This document shows positions 43,637 through 52,115 of a stretch of 64,000 nt of DNA, piece after piece (the stretch's first letter is position 1; each line of letters opens with the position of its first letter). The DNA is taken from contig NZ_JAGPNL010000008.1 in NCBI RefSeq assembly GCF_018069565.1, positions 184,420 through 248,419 of the forward strand, given 5' to 3'. The translations under genes were made by a program, and so were the position numbers. The stretch is from Streptomyces tagetis. GTDB lineage: Bacteria; Actinomycetota; Actinomycetes; Streptomycetales; Streptomycetaceae. Below the pieces are notes generated by a model, which had not been told where the DNA came from, did not search any database, and saw only the letters and a program-made list of their open reading frames with translations.

Positions 43637-43685
43637 GGTGTCGCTCCGGGCGGGGGAAGGGGGTGTCGGGGTGGCGGCGGGCGGC

Positions 43686-44306
43686 TCAGGCGAGCGCGCC
43701 CTTGGCGGCGAGGGAGTGCAGGAAGCGCGTGAGGGTCAGCAGGACGTCGCGGCTGGAGGCCCGGCGGCGTACGTCGCAGTCGACGATGGGGATCTCCTCG
43801 GGCAGGTCGAGCGCGGCACGCAGGTCCGCCACCGGGTGCCGGGGGGCGTCGGGGAAGGAGTTGACGGCCACGACGAAGGGCACGCCGCGTTCCTCCAGCC
43901 GTCCCATGACGTCGAAGCTGACCTCCAGCCGGCGGGTGTCGACCAGCACCACGGCGCCGAGCGCGCCTTCGAAGAGGCCGTTCCACAGGAACCAGAACCG
44001 CTCCTGGCCGGGGGTGCCGAAGAGGTACAGCACCAGTTCGTCGGTGATGCTGATGCGGCCGAAGTCCATGGCGACCGTGGTGGCGGTCTTGGAGGCGGAG
44101 CCGTAGTCGTCGTCGACGCCGATGCCGGCCTGGGTCATGGTCTCCTCGGTGGTCAGCGGTCTGATCTCGCTGACCGAACCGACCATGGTCGTCTTCCCGA
44201 CGCCGAACCCGCCCACGATGACGATCTTCACGGCGGCCTCCGCGGTGTGCGGCAGCCGGTCCTCCGTCCGTGGGCCCGGGAGGGTGTCAGAGCTTTTGCA
44301 GTCCAT
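43686..44306 (-). CDS. cvnD9: Conservon Ras-like GTPase (CvnD/RarD-like)
   Basis: This 206-residue GTPase has G1 GGFGVGKTTMVGS, the G3 region LFGTPGQERFWFLWNG and a weak G4 AVNSFPD in place of NKxD. The first 24 residues precede the domain. By analogy with S. coelicolor conservons it works at the membrane with CvnA, CvnB and CvnC, acting like a eukaryotic small GTPase switch. ATG 44306 overlaps the cvnC stop by 20 bp. Confidence 0.95.
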   Translation of the reverse strand: MDCKSSDTLPGPRTEDRLPHTAEAAVKIVIVGGFGVGKTTMVGSVSEIRPLTTEETMTQAGIGVDDDYGSASKTATTVAMDFGRISITDELVLYLFGTPGQERFWFLWNGLFEGALGAVVLVDTRRLEVSFDVMGRLEERGVPFVVAVNSFPDAPRHPVADLRAALDLPEEIPIVDCDVRRRASSRDVLLTLTRFLHSLAAKGALA

Positions 44307-44697
44307 GCATCACCGCTTCGAGGAGGTTTCGGTCGGCGACCGTCTGACGGACGATCGGCGCGCGGGCCTGCACCAGTCCGGCCGCGAGCAGGTCGGTGAG
44401 GAGCGCGGTCACCACGCTGAACGGCAGGCGCAGGTAGGCCGACAGCTCGGCGACGGACAGCGGCGCGGCGCACAGCCGCAGCAGCGCCGCCTGTTCGGGC
44501 GTGGCGGAGGCCGGCGGGTCGGCGCGGGCCACGATGAGGGTGACCAGGTCGAGGGCGGCGCGTTCGCCGTCCGCGTCGCCGCCGATGACGAAGAGCCGCT
44601 CGGGGTTCTGGGTCTCGCCCTCCTTGCGCGCCGCCTCGCCCGCGTCCGGCGGGTCGGGCTGCCGGGAGGTCCGCCGCCGGCGCTGCGGAGCCGTCAT
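44287..44697 (-). CDS. cvnC9: Conservon DUF742 protein (CvnC/RarC-like)
   Basis: This 136-residue DUF742 protein has a winged-helix-like core (LRLCAAPLSVAELSAYLRLPF, then SVVTALLTDLLAAGLVQARAP) and ends with LLEAVMHGLQKL. It associates with the GTPase in the conservon complex by family knowledge. A Arg/Gln-rich N-terminal tail (MTAPQRRRRTSRQPD) may contact the membrane. It overlaps cvnB by ATGA at the start and cvnD by 20 bp at the end. Confidence 0.95.
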   Translation of the reverse strand: MTAPQRRRRTSRQPDPPDAGEAARKEGETQNPERLFVIGGDADGERAALDLVTLIVARADPPASATPEQAALLRLCAAPLSVAELSAYLRLPFSVVTALLTDLLAAGLVQARAPIVRQTVADRNLLEAVMHGLQKL

Positions 44698-45101
44698 ACG
44701 GGCTGCCCGTTGCGGCGGGCGGGACTGGTCAGGTGGGGGCCGATGCGGGCGACCAGGTCGGCCATGCGGTTGCTCATGCGGCCGGGTTCGCAGCGGACGT
44801 CGGAGAGCACCGCCAGATAGGCGTTGGGACCGGCGGCCATCAGGTAGAAGTAGCCCCCGTTGATCTCGATGATGACGAGTTTCATCCGGCCGTCGCTGGT
44901 GGGGATCTCGTGGGCGACGGCGGCGGCCAGGCTCTGCAGGCCCGCGCAGGCGGCGGCGACCCGGTCGGCGGCGTCCGGGTCGCCGGAGTAGCGGGCGATG
45001 CGCAGGCCGTCGGCGGAGAGCACCACGATCATCTCGATGCCCGGGACTCCGTCGTAGAGATCCTTGAGCATCCAGTCGAACTTGCCTTGCTGCTCGATCA
45101 C
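44694..45101 (-). CDS. cvnB9: Conservon roadblock/LC7 protein (CvnB/RarB-like)
   Basis: This 135-residue roadblock-fold protein (WMLKDLYDGVPGIEMIVVLS, then ADGLRIARYSGDPDAADRVA; YLMAAGPNAYLAVLSDV) is the likely GTPase-activating or scaffolding subunit. GTG 45101 overlaps the cvnA stop as GTGA. All five cvn genes overlap or nearly abut and should form one transcript. Confidence 0.96.
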   Translation of the reverse strand: MIEQQGKFDWMLKDLYDGVPGIEMIVVLSADGLRIARYSGDPDAADRVAAACAGLQSLAAAVAHEIPTSDGRMKLVIIEINGGYFYLMAAGPNAYLAVLSDVRCEPGRMSNRMADLVARIGPHLTSPARRNGQPV

Positions 45102-46702
45102 TTGAGGTTCCCCTCGTCGTCGGCCGGAGCGTGGGCCGGCTCGTTGGCGGTCTGCTGCGAGTACAGGTCCGGGTGGCCCTTGAGGCCCTCCCAGAAGGCT
45201 TCGACCCACTGGCCGGGCGGCGGTTCCTCGGCCGGCGGCGGCTGCGGCGCGGGCACGAGGGGGGCGCCGGAGCGGGCGTGGGCGGCGGCCTCGCGGGCCT
45301 CGCGCTCGGCGTCCTCCCGTTCGTGGGCGGCCTGTTCGGCGAGGCGCCGGCTGAGCGGCATCTTGACCCGGCTGCGCCGCTGCGGCAGTCCGCCGGCGGT
45401 CCACTCGGTGACCTCGGGGACGTCGTCCTGGAACGCGGTGGCGGGGACCCTGGGGCTGGTGGGGCGGCGCTTCTTGGGCCGGCGCTTGGGGCCCTCCAGG
45501 GCGTCGGGGCCGGGGTGCGGGATCGAGGTGGCGCCGATGCCGTGGGCGAGTCCGACGCCGGGCTCGGTGGTCATCATGGCGCCGGGCACGATGAGGATGG
45601 CGCGCACCCCGCCGTAGGCGGAGGCCCGCAGGGAGACCTCCATGTCGTACGCGGTGCACAGGCGGCCGACGACGGCGAGGCCGAGGCGGGGGTGGACGCT
45701 GAGGTCCTGGAGGTCGGTGCCGCGCTTGGCGCGTTCCAGCATGCCTTCGATACGGGCGCGGGACTCCTCGCTGAGGCTGACCCCGGCGTCCTCGATCTCG
45801 ATGCAGACGCCGCTCTGCACCTCGGTCGCGGTGACGTGCACCTTGGAGTGCGGCGGCGAGTAGCGGGTGGCGTTGTCGAGGAGTTCCGCGGCGGCGTGGA
45901 TGACCGGCTCGACGGCGGTGCCCTTGATGTTGACCTTGGCGATGGAGGCCAGGTTGATGCGGCGGTATTCGAGGATGCGGGACATGGCGCCGCGCAGCAC
46001 GCTGTAGAGGGCGACGGGCCGGGGCCACTGGCGGCCGGGGCGCCCGCCGCCGAGGACCGAGATGGAGTCGGCGAGGCGGCCGATCAGGGCGGTGCCGTGG
46101 TCGAGGCGGAGCAGGTCGTCGAAGACCTCGGGGTTGCGCCCGTGGTCCTCCTCCATCTCGCGCAGTTCCTTGTTCTGCTGGTGGACGATGGCCTGGACGC
46201 GGCGGGCGATGTCGACGAAGGAGCGTTCGGCGGACTCGCGCATGGAGTCCGTGTGGTCGACGATGTCGCAGATCATGCCGATCAGCCGGCGCTGGGGCTC
46301 GCCCAGGTCGGCGTAGGACGGGTCGAGTTCGGCGAGGTGGAGCAGGACCTCGCGCGGGGTGTTCCCCCGGCGCATGTAGGTCAGCGCCGCGGGGATGATC
46401 TCGCCGCCGAGGCGGTCCATCTCCTCGGTGTGGGCGGCGATCCGCCGTTGCAGGAGGGCCGTGCGGCGGGCGTGTTCGGCACGCTGGGCGCGCAGGGCGC
46501 CGCCCCGGCGCACCGCCACGGCCGCCACCGTGAGAATCAGGGCGGTGGCGACGGCTCCGCACCAGCCGACCGCGGCCCTGGCCGGCTGGGCCACCAGGGC
46601 GACGGCGGTGCCGGTCACCGCGGCCATCAGCAGCGCGGGCGGCAACAGGACGTACGCCTGGGGAAGTTCACGGCGACCTGGAGGGGAATCGACACTCACC
46701 AT
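45098..46702 (-). CDS. cvnA9: Conservon sensor kinase-like ATPase (CvnA/RarA-like)
   Basis: The 534-residue protein has two N-terminal membrane helices (about 20-65) and a long helical region. RLDHGTALIGRLADS takes the place of the histidine-kinase H box, and a HATPase domain with HAAAELLDNATRYSPP follows. The C-terminal 160 residues are Pro/Glu/Arg-rich. It has two transmembrane segments with almost no periplasmic domain, as in other CvnA proteins. ATG 46702 (MVSVDSPPG) follows AGAGGGCC; longer upstream frames lack a ribosome binding site. It heads the operon. Confidence 0.94.
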   Translation of the reverse strand: MVSVDSPPGRRELPQAYVLLPPALLMAAVTGTAVALVAQPARAAVGWCGAVATALILTVAAVAVRRGGALRAQRAEHARRTALLQRRIAAHTEEMDRLGGEIIPAALTYMRRGNTPREVLLHLAELDPSYADLGEPQRRLIGMICDIVDHTDSMRESAERSFVDIARRVQAIVHQQNKELREMEEDHGRNPEVFDDLLRLDHGTALIGRLADSISVLGGGRPGRQWPRPVALYSVLRGAMSRILEYRRINLASIAKVNIKGTAVEPVIHAAAELLDNATRYSPPHSKVHVTATEVQSGVCIEIEDAGVSLSEESRARIEGMLERAKRGTDLQDLSVHPRLGLAVVGRLCTAYDMEVSLRASAYGGVRAILIVPGAMMTTEPGVGLAHGIGATSIPHPGPDALEGPKRRPKKRRPTSPRVPATAFQDDVPEVTEWTAGGLPQRRSRVKMPLSRRLAEQAAHEREDAEREAREAAAHARSGAPLVPAPQPPPAEEPPPGQWVEAFWEGLKGHPDLYSQQTANEPAHAPADDEGNLK

Positions 46703-47129
46703 GTAGGCCCTCTGGAATGGGTTCGGCGGGGAATGGGGGAGCTTGCGGCGGGGTAGGACGGGAGCTGTCGGGACCTTGGGCGCGAAAGGAACAAACGCGC
46801 GAATCCATCTCAACTCGGTGCGCTGCGGGCGAGCTTAGTCCGGGCGGAACAGGGTCGTGTCATATTCGGCAAGCCCCTGAAAGAGCGACGGCACCGGAGT
46901 AGTCTCGGGCCTATTTGCACACTGGGACACCATTCGAACACGATGAGTGACAGTGCGGCGCCGTACGAATACGCCTCACCGGAACAGGTGAGGACGCGGG
47001 TCCGCGTCCCGACGCTCCGGCAGGAGCGACGCGCACCCCACGGGCGTCACGGGGGTCGAGGAACATCCGTGTCAGATCGCGCGCCAAGCCTTCTCAGCGT
47101 TGACTGGCGCCTTGACCTGGGGTGATTGC
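46703..47129. other. Upstream region of the conservon with an inverted repeat
   Basis: This 427-bp gap contains the conservon promoter. CCTCACC (46974-46980) and GGTGAGG (46987-46993) form a perfect 7-bp inverted repeat around GGAACA. An open frame at 46943-47125 has no ribosome binding site and is not annotated. The AT-richer patch near 46855-46945 is the best place for divergent promoters. Confidence 0.5.
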
Positions 47130-47516
47130 GTGCCGGAGCCTTCGCGGGCCGCTGTTGTCGATCTGCGGAGAGTTGTCGTGACGGTCGCGCACGGCCGCGC
47201 TGTCGGCCGCACCCCGGCGCTCGGCGATGCCGACGCGCTGACGTACGGGCTGCTCTCGCACGTCCACCAGACGTGCCTGCGGCTCGCGACGTACCGGGCG
47301 GCGGGACTGGTCGAGCAACGCCGGTCGGGCCGGGCGGCGGGTGAGGCGGGCGGGGCCGGGGACCGGGGAGTGCCCGGAACGGGCCAGGGCAGCACTCACG
47401 TGCGATCAGGCCGAGGAGGGCGCATCCGCCTGTCGTCTACCGGGCTTTCGTATGGGCGCGGATCTGTTCGGCCAGCCGCGCGAGTTCGGCCACCGTCGCG
47501 TGCGAGGCGTCGCTGA
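47130..47516 (+). CDS. Small hypothetical protein, possibly decayed at its 3' end
   Basis: GTG 47130 has GGGGTGA six bases ahead. The first 65 residues look coding (VVTVAHGRAVGRTPALGDAD, LSHVHQTCLRLATYRAAG). After about residue 70 the composition turns to Gly/Arg-rich low complexity, and the last 80 bp overlap the convergent ketopantoate reductase gene. I do not recognise the family. It may be the 5' remnant of a gene cut by arrival of the reductase/TetR pair. Confidence 0.35.
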   Translation: MPEPSRAAVVDLRRVVVTVAHGRAVGRTPALGDADALTYGLLSHVHQTCLRLATYRAAGLVEQRRSGRAAGEAGGAGDRGVPGTGQGSTHVRSGRGGRIRLSSTGLSYGRGSVRPAARVRPPSRARRR

Positions 47517-48309
47517 GTCCGCTGTGTACGGCCGTCGGACTTCGCAGGAAGCGCCGCAGCGTGGCCACGAGCAGCCCTTCCGGCAGGGTCCGCAGCGCGG
47601 CGAACCCGCGAGGGACCGGCGGCGCCGGCAGGGCGGCCAGGTTCCGCCGCATGAGGCGGAGCATGCCGCGGACCGCGTCCGGATCGTCGGCCAGCGCCAC
47701 CGGGCCGCCCGCCGCGCGCACCGCCTGCCCGAGCGGCACCTCGAACGCGGCGTGCGTCTTGAGCCAGGCGTCCATCCTCGGCTCGGCCTTGGCGTTGATC
47801 CCGGCGGTCCGCAACGTCCGCACGATCCGTTCGAGTCGCGGGGTGGTCCGGCCGTCCGGTTCGCCGATCGGCATCGCGATCCGGCGGGTCATGAAGCCGG
47901 GCGCGCGGTAGCGGACCACGTCGCCGTCCATCGTGCCGCCGGCCATGCCGAAGCCGAGCAGCACCCGCTCGGGGCCGATCACCGCGCCCAGCGGCTCCGG
48001 GCCGGCCGCCCAGTTGAGCAGGAACAGCACGTCGCCTTCGAGACCAGCGAGCGACTCCAGCACCGCGTCCACCTGATGGGTGCGGACGAAGACCGCGGTC
48101 AGGTCGTACCCGCCGGCCGGGTGCTCGACCACCGGCACCGGTACCCGCCTGACGGCCGGGCTGTCCGCCTCGGCGAGCTGCACGCCGTGCCGGCGCAGGG
48201 CGGCCAGGCGCTCGCCCCGGGCGAGGAGCGCGACGTCCTGCCCGGCCTCATGCAGGCGGGCAGCGAACAGGCTGCCGAGAACTCCGGCGCCGTAGACGAG
48301 CAGCTTCAT
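47437..48309 (-). CDS. Ketopantoate reductase/ApbA-fold NADPH oxidoreductase
   Basis: This 290-residue protein opens with the NADPH motif LLVYGAGVLGSLFA and has DLTAVFVRTHQVDAVLESL and LNWAAGPEPLGAVIG, as in PanE-like enzymes. A typical helical C-terminal domain follows. The canonical KxxxN catalytic arrangement is only partly visible (WLKTHAAFEVPLG), so the substrate may differ from ketopantoate. A divergent TetR regulator 70 bp away, with an operator between, suggests inducible expression. No pantothenate genes are near. Confidence 0.85.
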   Translation of the reverse strand: MKLLVYGAGVLGSLFAARLHEAGQDVALLARGERLAALRRHGVQLAEADSPAVRRVPVPVVEHPAGGYDLTAVFVRTHQVDAVLESLAGLEGDVLFLLNWAAGPEPLGAVIGPERVLLGFGMAGGTMDGDVVRYRAPGFMTRRIAMPIGEPDGRTTPRLERIVRTLRTAGINAKAEPRMDAWLKTHAAFEVPLGQAVRAAGGPVALADDPDAVRGMLRLMRRNLAALPAPPVPRGFAALRTLPEGLLVATLRRFLRSPTAVHSGLSDASHATVAELARLAEQIRAHTKAR

Positions 48310-48346
48310 GGCAACCCTCTTCGTCCGTTGATTTCAGTCATACGTT

Positions 48347-48361
48347 CGTTTGAATCAAACG
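48347..48361. promoter_or_regulatory. Candidate TetR operator
   Basis: CGTTTGAATCAAACG is a perfect 7-1-7 inverted repeat in the 70-bp gap between the divergent reductase and TetR genes. It is AT-rich relative to its surroundings and well placed to control both promoters. Confidence 0.8.
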
Positions 48362-48379
48362 TCTGTAGTGTACGCAGGC

Positions 48380-49009
48380 ATGGCGCCACCTGACACCCGC
48401 ACCCAGATCCTCGACGCGGCGGAACGCCTCTTCGCCGAGCGCGGTTACCGCGGCACCTCGGTCCGCGCGATCACCGACCTCGCCGGAGCCAACCTGGCCG
48501 CCGTCGGGTATCACTTCGGCTCGAAGGCGGAACTCCTGGCCGCGGTCGCCCGCCGCGTGATCGAGCCCATCAACGCCGCGCAGTGCGCCGGGCTCGACCG
48601 CCTGCTCGCCCGGACCCCGGACCCGGCGGTCACCGAACTGGTGGAGGCGTTCGCGGGACCGCTGTTCGACGAGATGCCGGCCGGTGACGAGGGCGGTGCC
48701 CGGACGTCCCGGCTGATCGTGACGATCCTCAGCGACCCGGCCGAGGAGGTGCGCGGTTGGACCGGTCCGGCCGAGGACACGGTCCGTGAGCGCTACCTGG
48801 CGGCCTTCGGGCGCGCACTGCCCGGCCTTTCCCCGGAGGAGCTGCGGTTCCGGATGCGGGGGATGCTCGCCGTGACGGCAGTGGACCGCGTCGAGGTCTA
48901 CCAGCAGCACTCCCCGGCCTGCCTGTCCCCGGCGGCGGGCGAGGCAGCCCGGCACTGGGCGATCACGTTCCTGACGGCAGCGATGAGCGCACCACCGACG
49001 GGGACCTGA
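48380..49009 (+). CDS. TetR-family transcriptional regulator
   Basis: This 209-residue repressor has an N-terminal helix-turn-helix, TRTQILDAAERLFAERGYRG, then TSVRAITDLAGANLAAVGYHFGSK split over the recognition helix. A ligand-binding C-domain follows, ending ITFLTAAMSAPP. ATG 48380 (MAPPDTRTQ) is chosen over TTG 48350, which would put the operator in the coding region. It probably represses itself and the divergent reductase. Confidence 0.93.
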   Translation: MAPPDTRTQILDAAERLFAERGYRGTSVRAITDLAGANLAAVGYHFGSKAELLAAVARRVIEPINAAQCAGLDRLLARTPDPAVTELVEAFAGPLFDEMPAGDEGGARTSRLIVTILSDPAEEVRGWTGPAEDTVRERYLAAFGRALPGLSPEELRFRMRGMLAVTAVDRVEVYQQHSPACLSPAAGEAARHWAITFLTAAMSAPPTGT

Positions 49010-49127
49010 CAACCCGGGACGGCCCCCGACACACCAGGGCGGGACACACCACGGCCCGGACACGCCACGGCCCGGCGGGAGGCGGACCGTCCGGATCGTC
49101 CGGACCACCGCGCCCCGCCGGGCCGTC

Positions 49128-49162
49128 GTGCGCCGTGCGTCGTGCGCCGTGCGCCGTGCGCC
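49128..49162. repeat. 7-bp microsatellite (five copies of GTGCGCC)
   Basis: GTGCGCC occurs five times in tandem, one copy reading GTGCGTC, just beyond the helicase stop and between convergent genes. CACGGCCCGG-type repeats precede it at about 49040-49075. Slippage may make the length variable. Confidence 0.9.
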
Positions 49163-49170
49163 GTGGTGGG

Positions 49171-51978
49171 CTAGCCCACCGAGGAGTAGGCGACCACCCC
49201 GCGCAGCAGCGCGTCGACCGCCTTGCGTGCCGTCTTCGGGACCGTCGAGCCCCCACCGGGCGCGGCGGCGGCGATCTGGCCGAGCACGTCGATGACCTGC
49301 TTGCACCAGCGCACGAAGTCGCCGGCCGGCATCTCCGCCTCCCGCAGCACCTCGTCGAGGCCCTTGCCGGAGCACCACATGTAGGCGGCCCAGGCGAAGC
49401 CGAGGTCGGGCTCGCGCTGGCCCACGCCCTCGGTCTGGCTGATCCGGAACTCCTCCTCCAGCGCGTCGAGCCGGCCCCAGATGCGGACCGTCTCGCCGAG
49501 CGCGGCCTTGGCCTGGCCGGAGGGCAGCTTCGGTGCCATGGCGTCGTCGGCGGCGCGGGACTCGTAGACCAGCGCCGAGACGCAGGCGGCCAGGTCGGCG
49601 GGGCCCAGACCCTCCCAGACGCCGGCGCGCAGGCACTCGCTGGCCAGCAGGTCGAGTTCGCCGTAGAGCCGGGCGAGCCGCTTGCCGTGCTCGGTGACCT
49701 CGTCGTCGCGCAGGTAGTCCAGCTCGGTCAGGAGCGCCACGATCCGGTCGAAGGTGCGGGCGATGGTGTTGGTCCGCCCGTCGATCCGGCGCTCCAGTTG
49801 CGAGGTGTCGCGCATCAGCCGGTGGTAGCGCTCGGCCCAGCGGGCGTGGTCCTCGCGGTCGTCGCAGCCGTGGCAGGGGTGCGCCCGGATCTCCTTGCGC
49901 AGCCGGGCGATCTGCCGGTCGTCGGCCGCCTGGGAGCGCTTCTTGCGGTGCCGTTCGGCGTCGATGTGCCCGGCCTTGGTGCGCAGCGCCGAGGCGAGGT
50001 CGCGGCGGGACTGCGGGGAGCGCGGGTTGAAGGACTTCGGGATGCGCATCCGCTCCAGCGCCTCCACGGGCACCGGGAAGTCCATCGCCGCCAGCCGCTT
50101 GACCTGCCGTTCGGCGGTGAGCACCAGGGGGCGCGGACCGTCGTGGTGGTCGAAGCCCCGGTGGCCGTTGGACCGCCCGGCGGGCAGGCCGGGGTCCAGC
50201 ACCAGGGCGAGGCCCGCGTACTTGCCGGTGGGGACGTGGATGACGTCGCCCGGCTTCAGCCGCTCCAGCGCCACCGCGGCCTCGGCCCGCCGCTGGGCGG
50301 CGCCCTGACGGACCAGCTCGGTCTCACGGTCCTTCAGCTCGCGGCGCAGCCGGGCGTACTCCTCGAAGTCGCCGAGGTGGCAGGTCATGGAGTCCCGGTA
50401 CCCCTCCAGGCCCTCCTCGTTGCGCTGCACCTGGCGGGAGATGCCGACGACCGACTTGTCCGCCTGGAACTGGGCGAAGGAGGTCTCCAGCAGCTCGCGC
50501 GAGCGGTGCCGGCCGAACTGCTCGACCAGGTTGACCGCCATGTTGTACGACGGCTTGAAGCTGGAGCGCAGCGGGTACGTGCGCGTGCCGGCCAGTCCGG
50601 CGAGGTGCTCGGGGCTCATGGCGCGCTGCCAGAGCACCACGGCGTGGCCCTCGACGTCGATGCCGCGCCGGCCGGCCCGGCCAGTGAGCTGGGTGTACTC
50701 GCCGGGCGTGATGTCGGCGTGCTGTTCGCCGTTCCACTTGACGAGCTTCTCCAGGACCACCGAGCGGGCGGGCATGTTGATGCCGAGGGCGAGGGTCTCG
50801 GTGGCGAAGACGGCCTTGACCAGTCCGCGGACGAACAGCTCCTCGACGACCTCCTTGAAGGTCGGCAGCATGCCCGCGTGGTGCGCGGCGATGCCCCGCT
50901 CCAGGCCCTCCAGCCACTCGTAGTACCCGAGGACGTGCAGGTCCTCGGCGGGGATGGAGGCGGTGCGCTCCTCGACGAGGGCGCGCACCCGCTCGCGTGC
51001 CTCGTCGTCGTTGAGCCGGAGCCCGGCGTAGAGGCACTGCTGGACGGCGGCCTCGCAGCCGGCCCGGCTGAAGATGAAGGTGATCGCGGGGAGCAGCCCC
51101 TCGGAGTCCAGCCGTTCGATGACCTCGGGCCGGCTCGGCGTCCAGATCCGGGCGCGCTGGCGGCGCTCGCGCTCCCGGTCGGCCTCCCGCATCGACCGCC
51201 CGCGCCGGCGGTCCTGGTACGAGGGGCGGCTCGCCTCCATCCGCGCCATGCGGGTGAGGTCCGGGTTGACGGCCCGTTTGCGGCCCTCGCCCTCCTCGAA
51301 CAGGTCGTACATCCGCCGCCCGGCCAGGACGTGCTGGAACAGCGGCACCGGCCGGTGCTCGGAGACGATCACCTGGGTGTCGCCGCGCACGGTGTCGAGC
51401 CAGTCGCCGAACTCCTCGGCGTTCGACACGGTCGCCGACAGGGAGACCAGGGTCACCGACTCGGGGAGGTGGATGATCACCTCTTCCCAGACGGCGCCGC
51501 GGAAGCGGTCGGAGAGGTAGTGCACCTCGTCCATGACGACGTACCCGAGGCCGAGGAGGGTCTGCGAGCCCGCGTAGAGCATGTTCCGCAGGACCTCGGT
51601 GGTCATCACGACCACCGGGGCGTCGGAGTTCACGCTGTTGTCGCCGGTGAGCAGCCCGACCCGGTCCGCTCCGTAGCGGCGGCACAGGTCGGCGTACTTC
51701 TGGTTCGACAGCGCCTTGATGGGCGTCGTGTAGAAGCACTTGCGGCCCTGCTGGAGGGCGAGGTGAACGGCGAACTCGCCGACGATCGTCTTGCCGGAGC
51801 CGGTGGGCGCGGCCACCAGGACGCCCTTGCCCGCCTCCAGGGCCTGGCATGCCTCGATCTGGAACGGGTCGAGGCCGAAGTCGTACATCTCGCGGAAGGA
51901 GGCGAGCGCGGTGGCCTGCTCGGCGGCGCGTGTGCGGGCTGCCGCGTACCGCTCGGCCGGGGAGAGATCCTCTGTCAT
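49171..51978 (-). CDS. DEAD/DEAH-box RNA helicase, Mtr4/HelY-like
   Basis: This 935-residue superfamily 2 helicase shows Walker A APTGSGKT, TPIKALSNQK, VVMDEVHYL (DEVH box), SLSATVSNAEEF, AAHHAGMLP and QLTGRAGRRGID. The C-terminal DSHCT domain (about 760-935) is shared with Mtr4/Ski2. An insertion after residue 245 is Arg-rich (DRRRGRSMREADRERERR). A role in RNA turnover is inferred by family; the mycobacterial relative is HelY. A short CHGCDD segment around residue 700 may bind metal. ATG 51978. Confidence 0.95.
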   Translation of the reverse strand: MTEDLSPAERYAAARTRAAEQATALASFREMYDFGLDPFQIEACQALEAGKGVLVAAPTGSGKTIVGEFAVHLALQQGRKCFYTTPIKALSNQKYADLCRRYGADRVGLLTGDNSVNSDAPVVVMTTEVLRNMLYAGSQTLLGLGYVVMDEVHYLSDRFRGAVWEEVIIHLPESVTLVSLSATVSNAEEFGDWLDTVRGDTQVIVSEHRPVPLFQHVLAGRRMYDLFEEGEGRKRAVNPDLTRMARMEASRPSYQDRRRGRSMREADRERERRQRARIWTPSRPEVIERLDSEGLLPAITFIFSRAGCEAAVQQCLYAGLRLNDDEARERVRALVEERTASIPAEDLHVLGYYEWLEGLERGIAAHHAGMLPTFKEVVEELFVRGLVKAVFATETLALGINMPARSVVLEKLVKWNGEQHADITPGEYTQLTGRAGRRGIDVEGHAVVLWQRAMSPEHLAGLAGTRTYPLRSSFKPSYNMAVNLVEQFGRHRSRELLETSFAQFQADKSVVGISRQVQRNEEGLEGYRDSMTCHLGDFEEYARLRRELKDRETELVRQGAAQRRAEAAVALERLKPGDVIHVPTGKYAGLALVLDPGLPAGRSNGHRGFDHHDGPRPLVLTAERQVKRLAAMDFPVPVEALERMRIPKSFNPRSPQSRRDLASALRTKAGHIDAERHRKKRSQAADDRQIARLRKEIRAHPCHGCDDREDHARWAERYHRLMRDTSQLERRIDGRTNTIARTFDRIVALLTELDYLRDDEVTEHGKRLARLYGELDLLASECLRAGVWEGLGPADLAACVSALVYESRAADDAMAPKLPSGQAKAALGETVRIWGRLDALEEEFRISQTEGVGQREPDLGFAWAAYMWCSGKGLDEVLREAEMPAGDFVRWCKQVIDVLGQIAAAAPGGGSTVPKTARKAVDALLRGVVAYSSVG

Positions 51979-52070
51979 CGTGCTTTCGAGCGTACCGGGC
52001 CGCACTGACAACAGGACGATCATTATCGGGATCGGTCCCCGGGCCGCCCGTGACCGGGCGGTGAGGCGGG

Positions 52071-52110
52071 CGCCCGGACCCGGGCCGCGGGGGCGGCCGG
52101 GGTCCGGGCG
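52071..52110 (-). terminator. Hairpin terminator after tatC
   Basis: CGCCCGGACCC (52071-52081) pairs with GGGTCCGGGCG (52100-52110), and GGCCGC (52083-52088) with GCGGCC (52093-52098) inside it. A smaller stem lies at 52044-52061. It separates the tat genes from the helicase gene. Confidence 0.75.
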
Positions 52111-52115
52111 TGGCG

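Noticed and set aside
46943..47125. 60-codon frame MSDSAAPYEYASP upstream of the conservon
   Set aside because: There is no ribosome binding site and no recognisable fold. The inverted repeat inside it is better explained as regulatory.
47437..48309. Assignment as the pantothenate enzyme PanE
   Set aside because: The catalytic pattern is only partly kept and no panB, panC or panD gene is near, so only the fold family is claimed.
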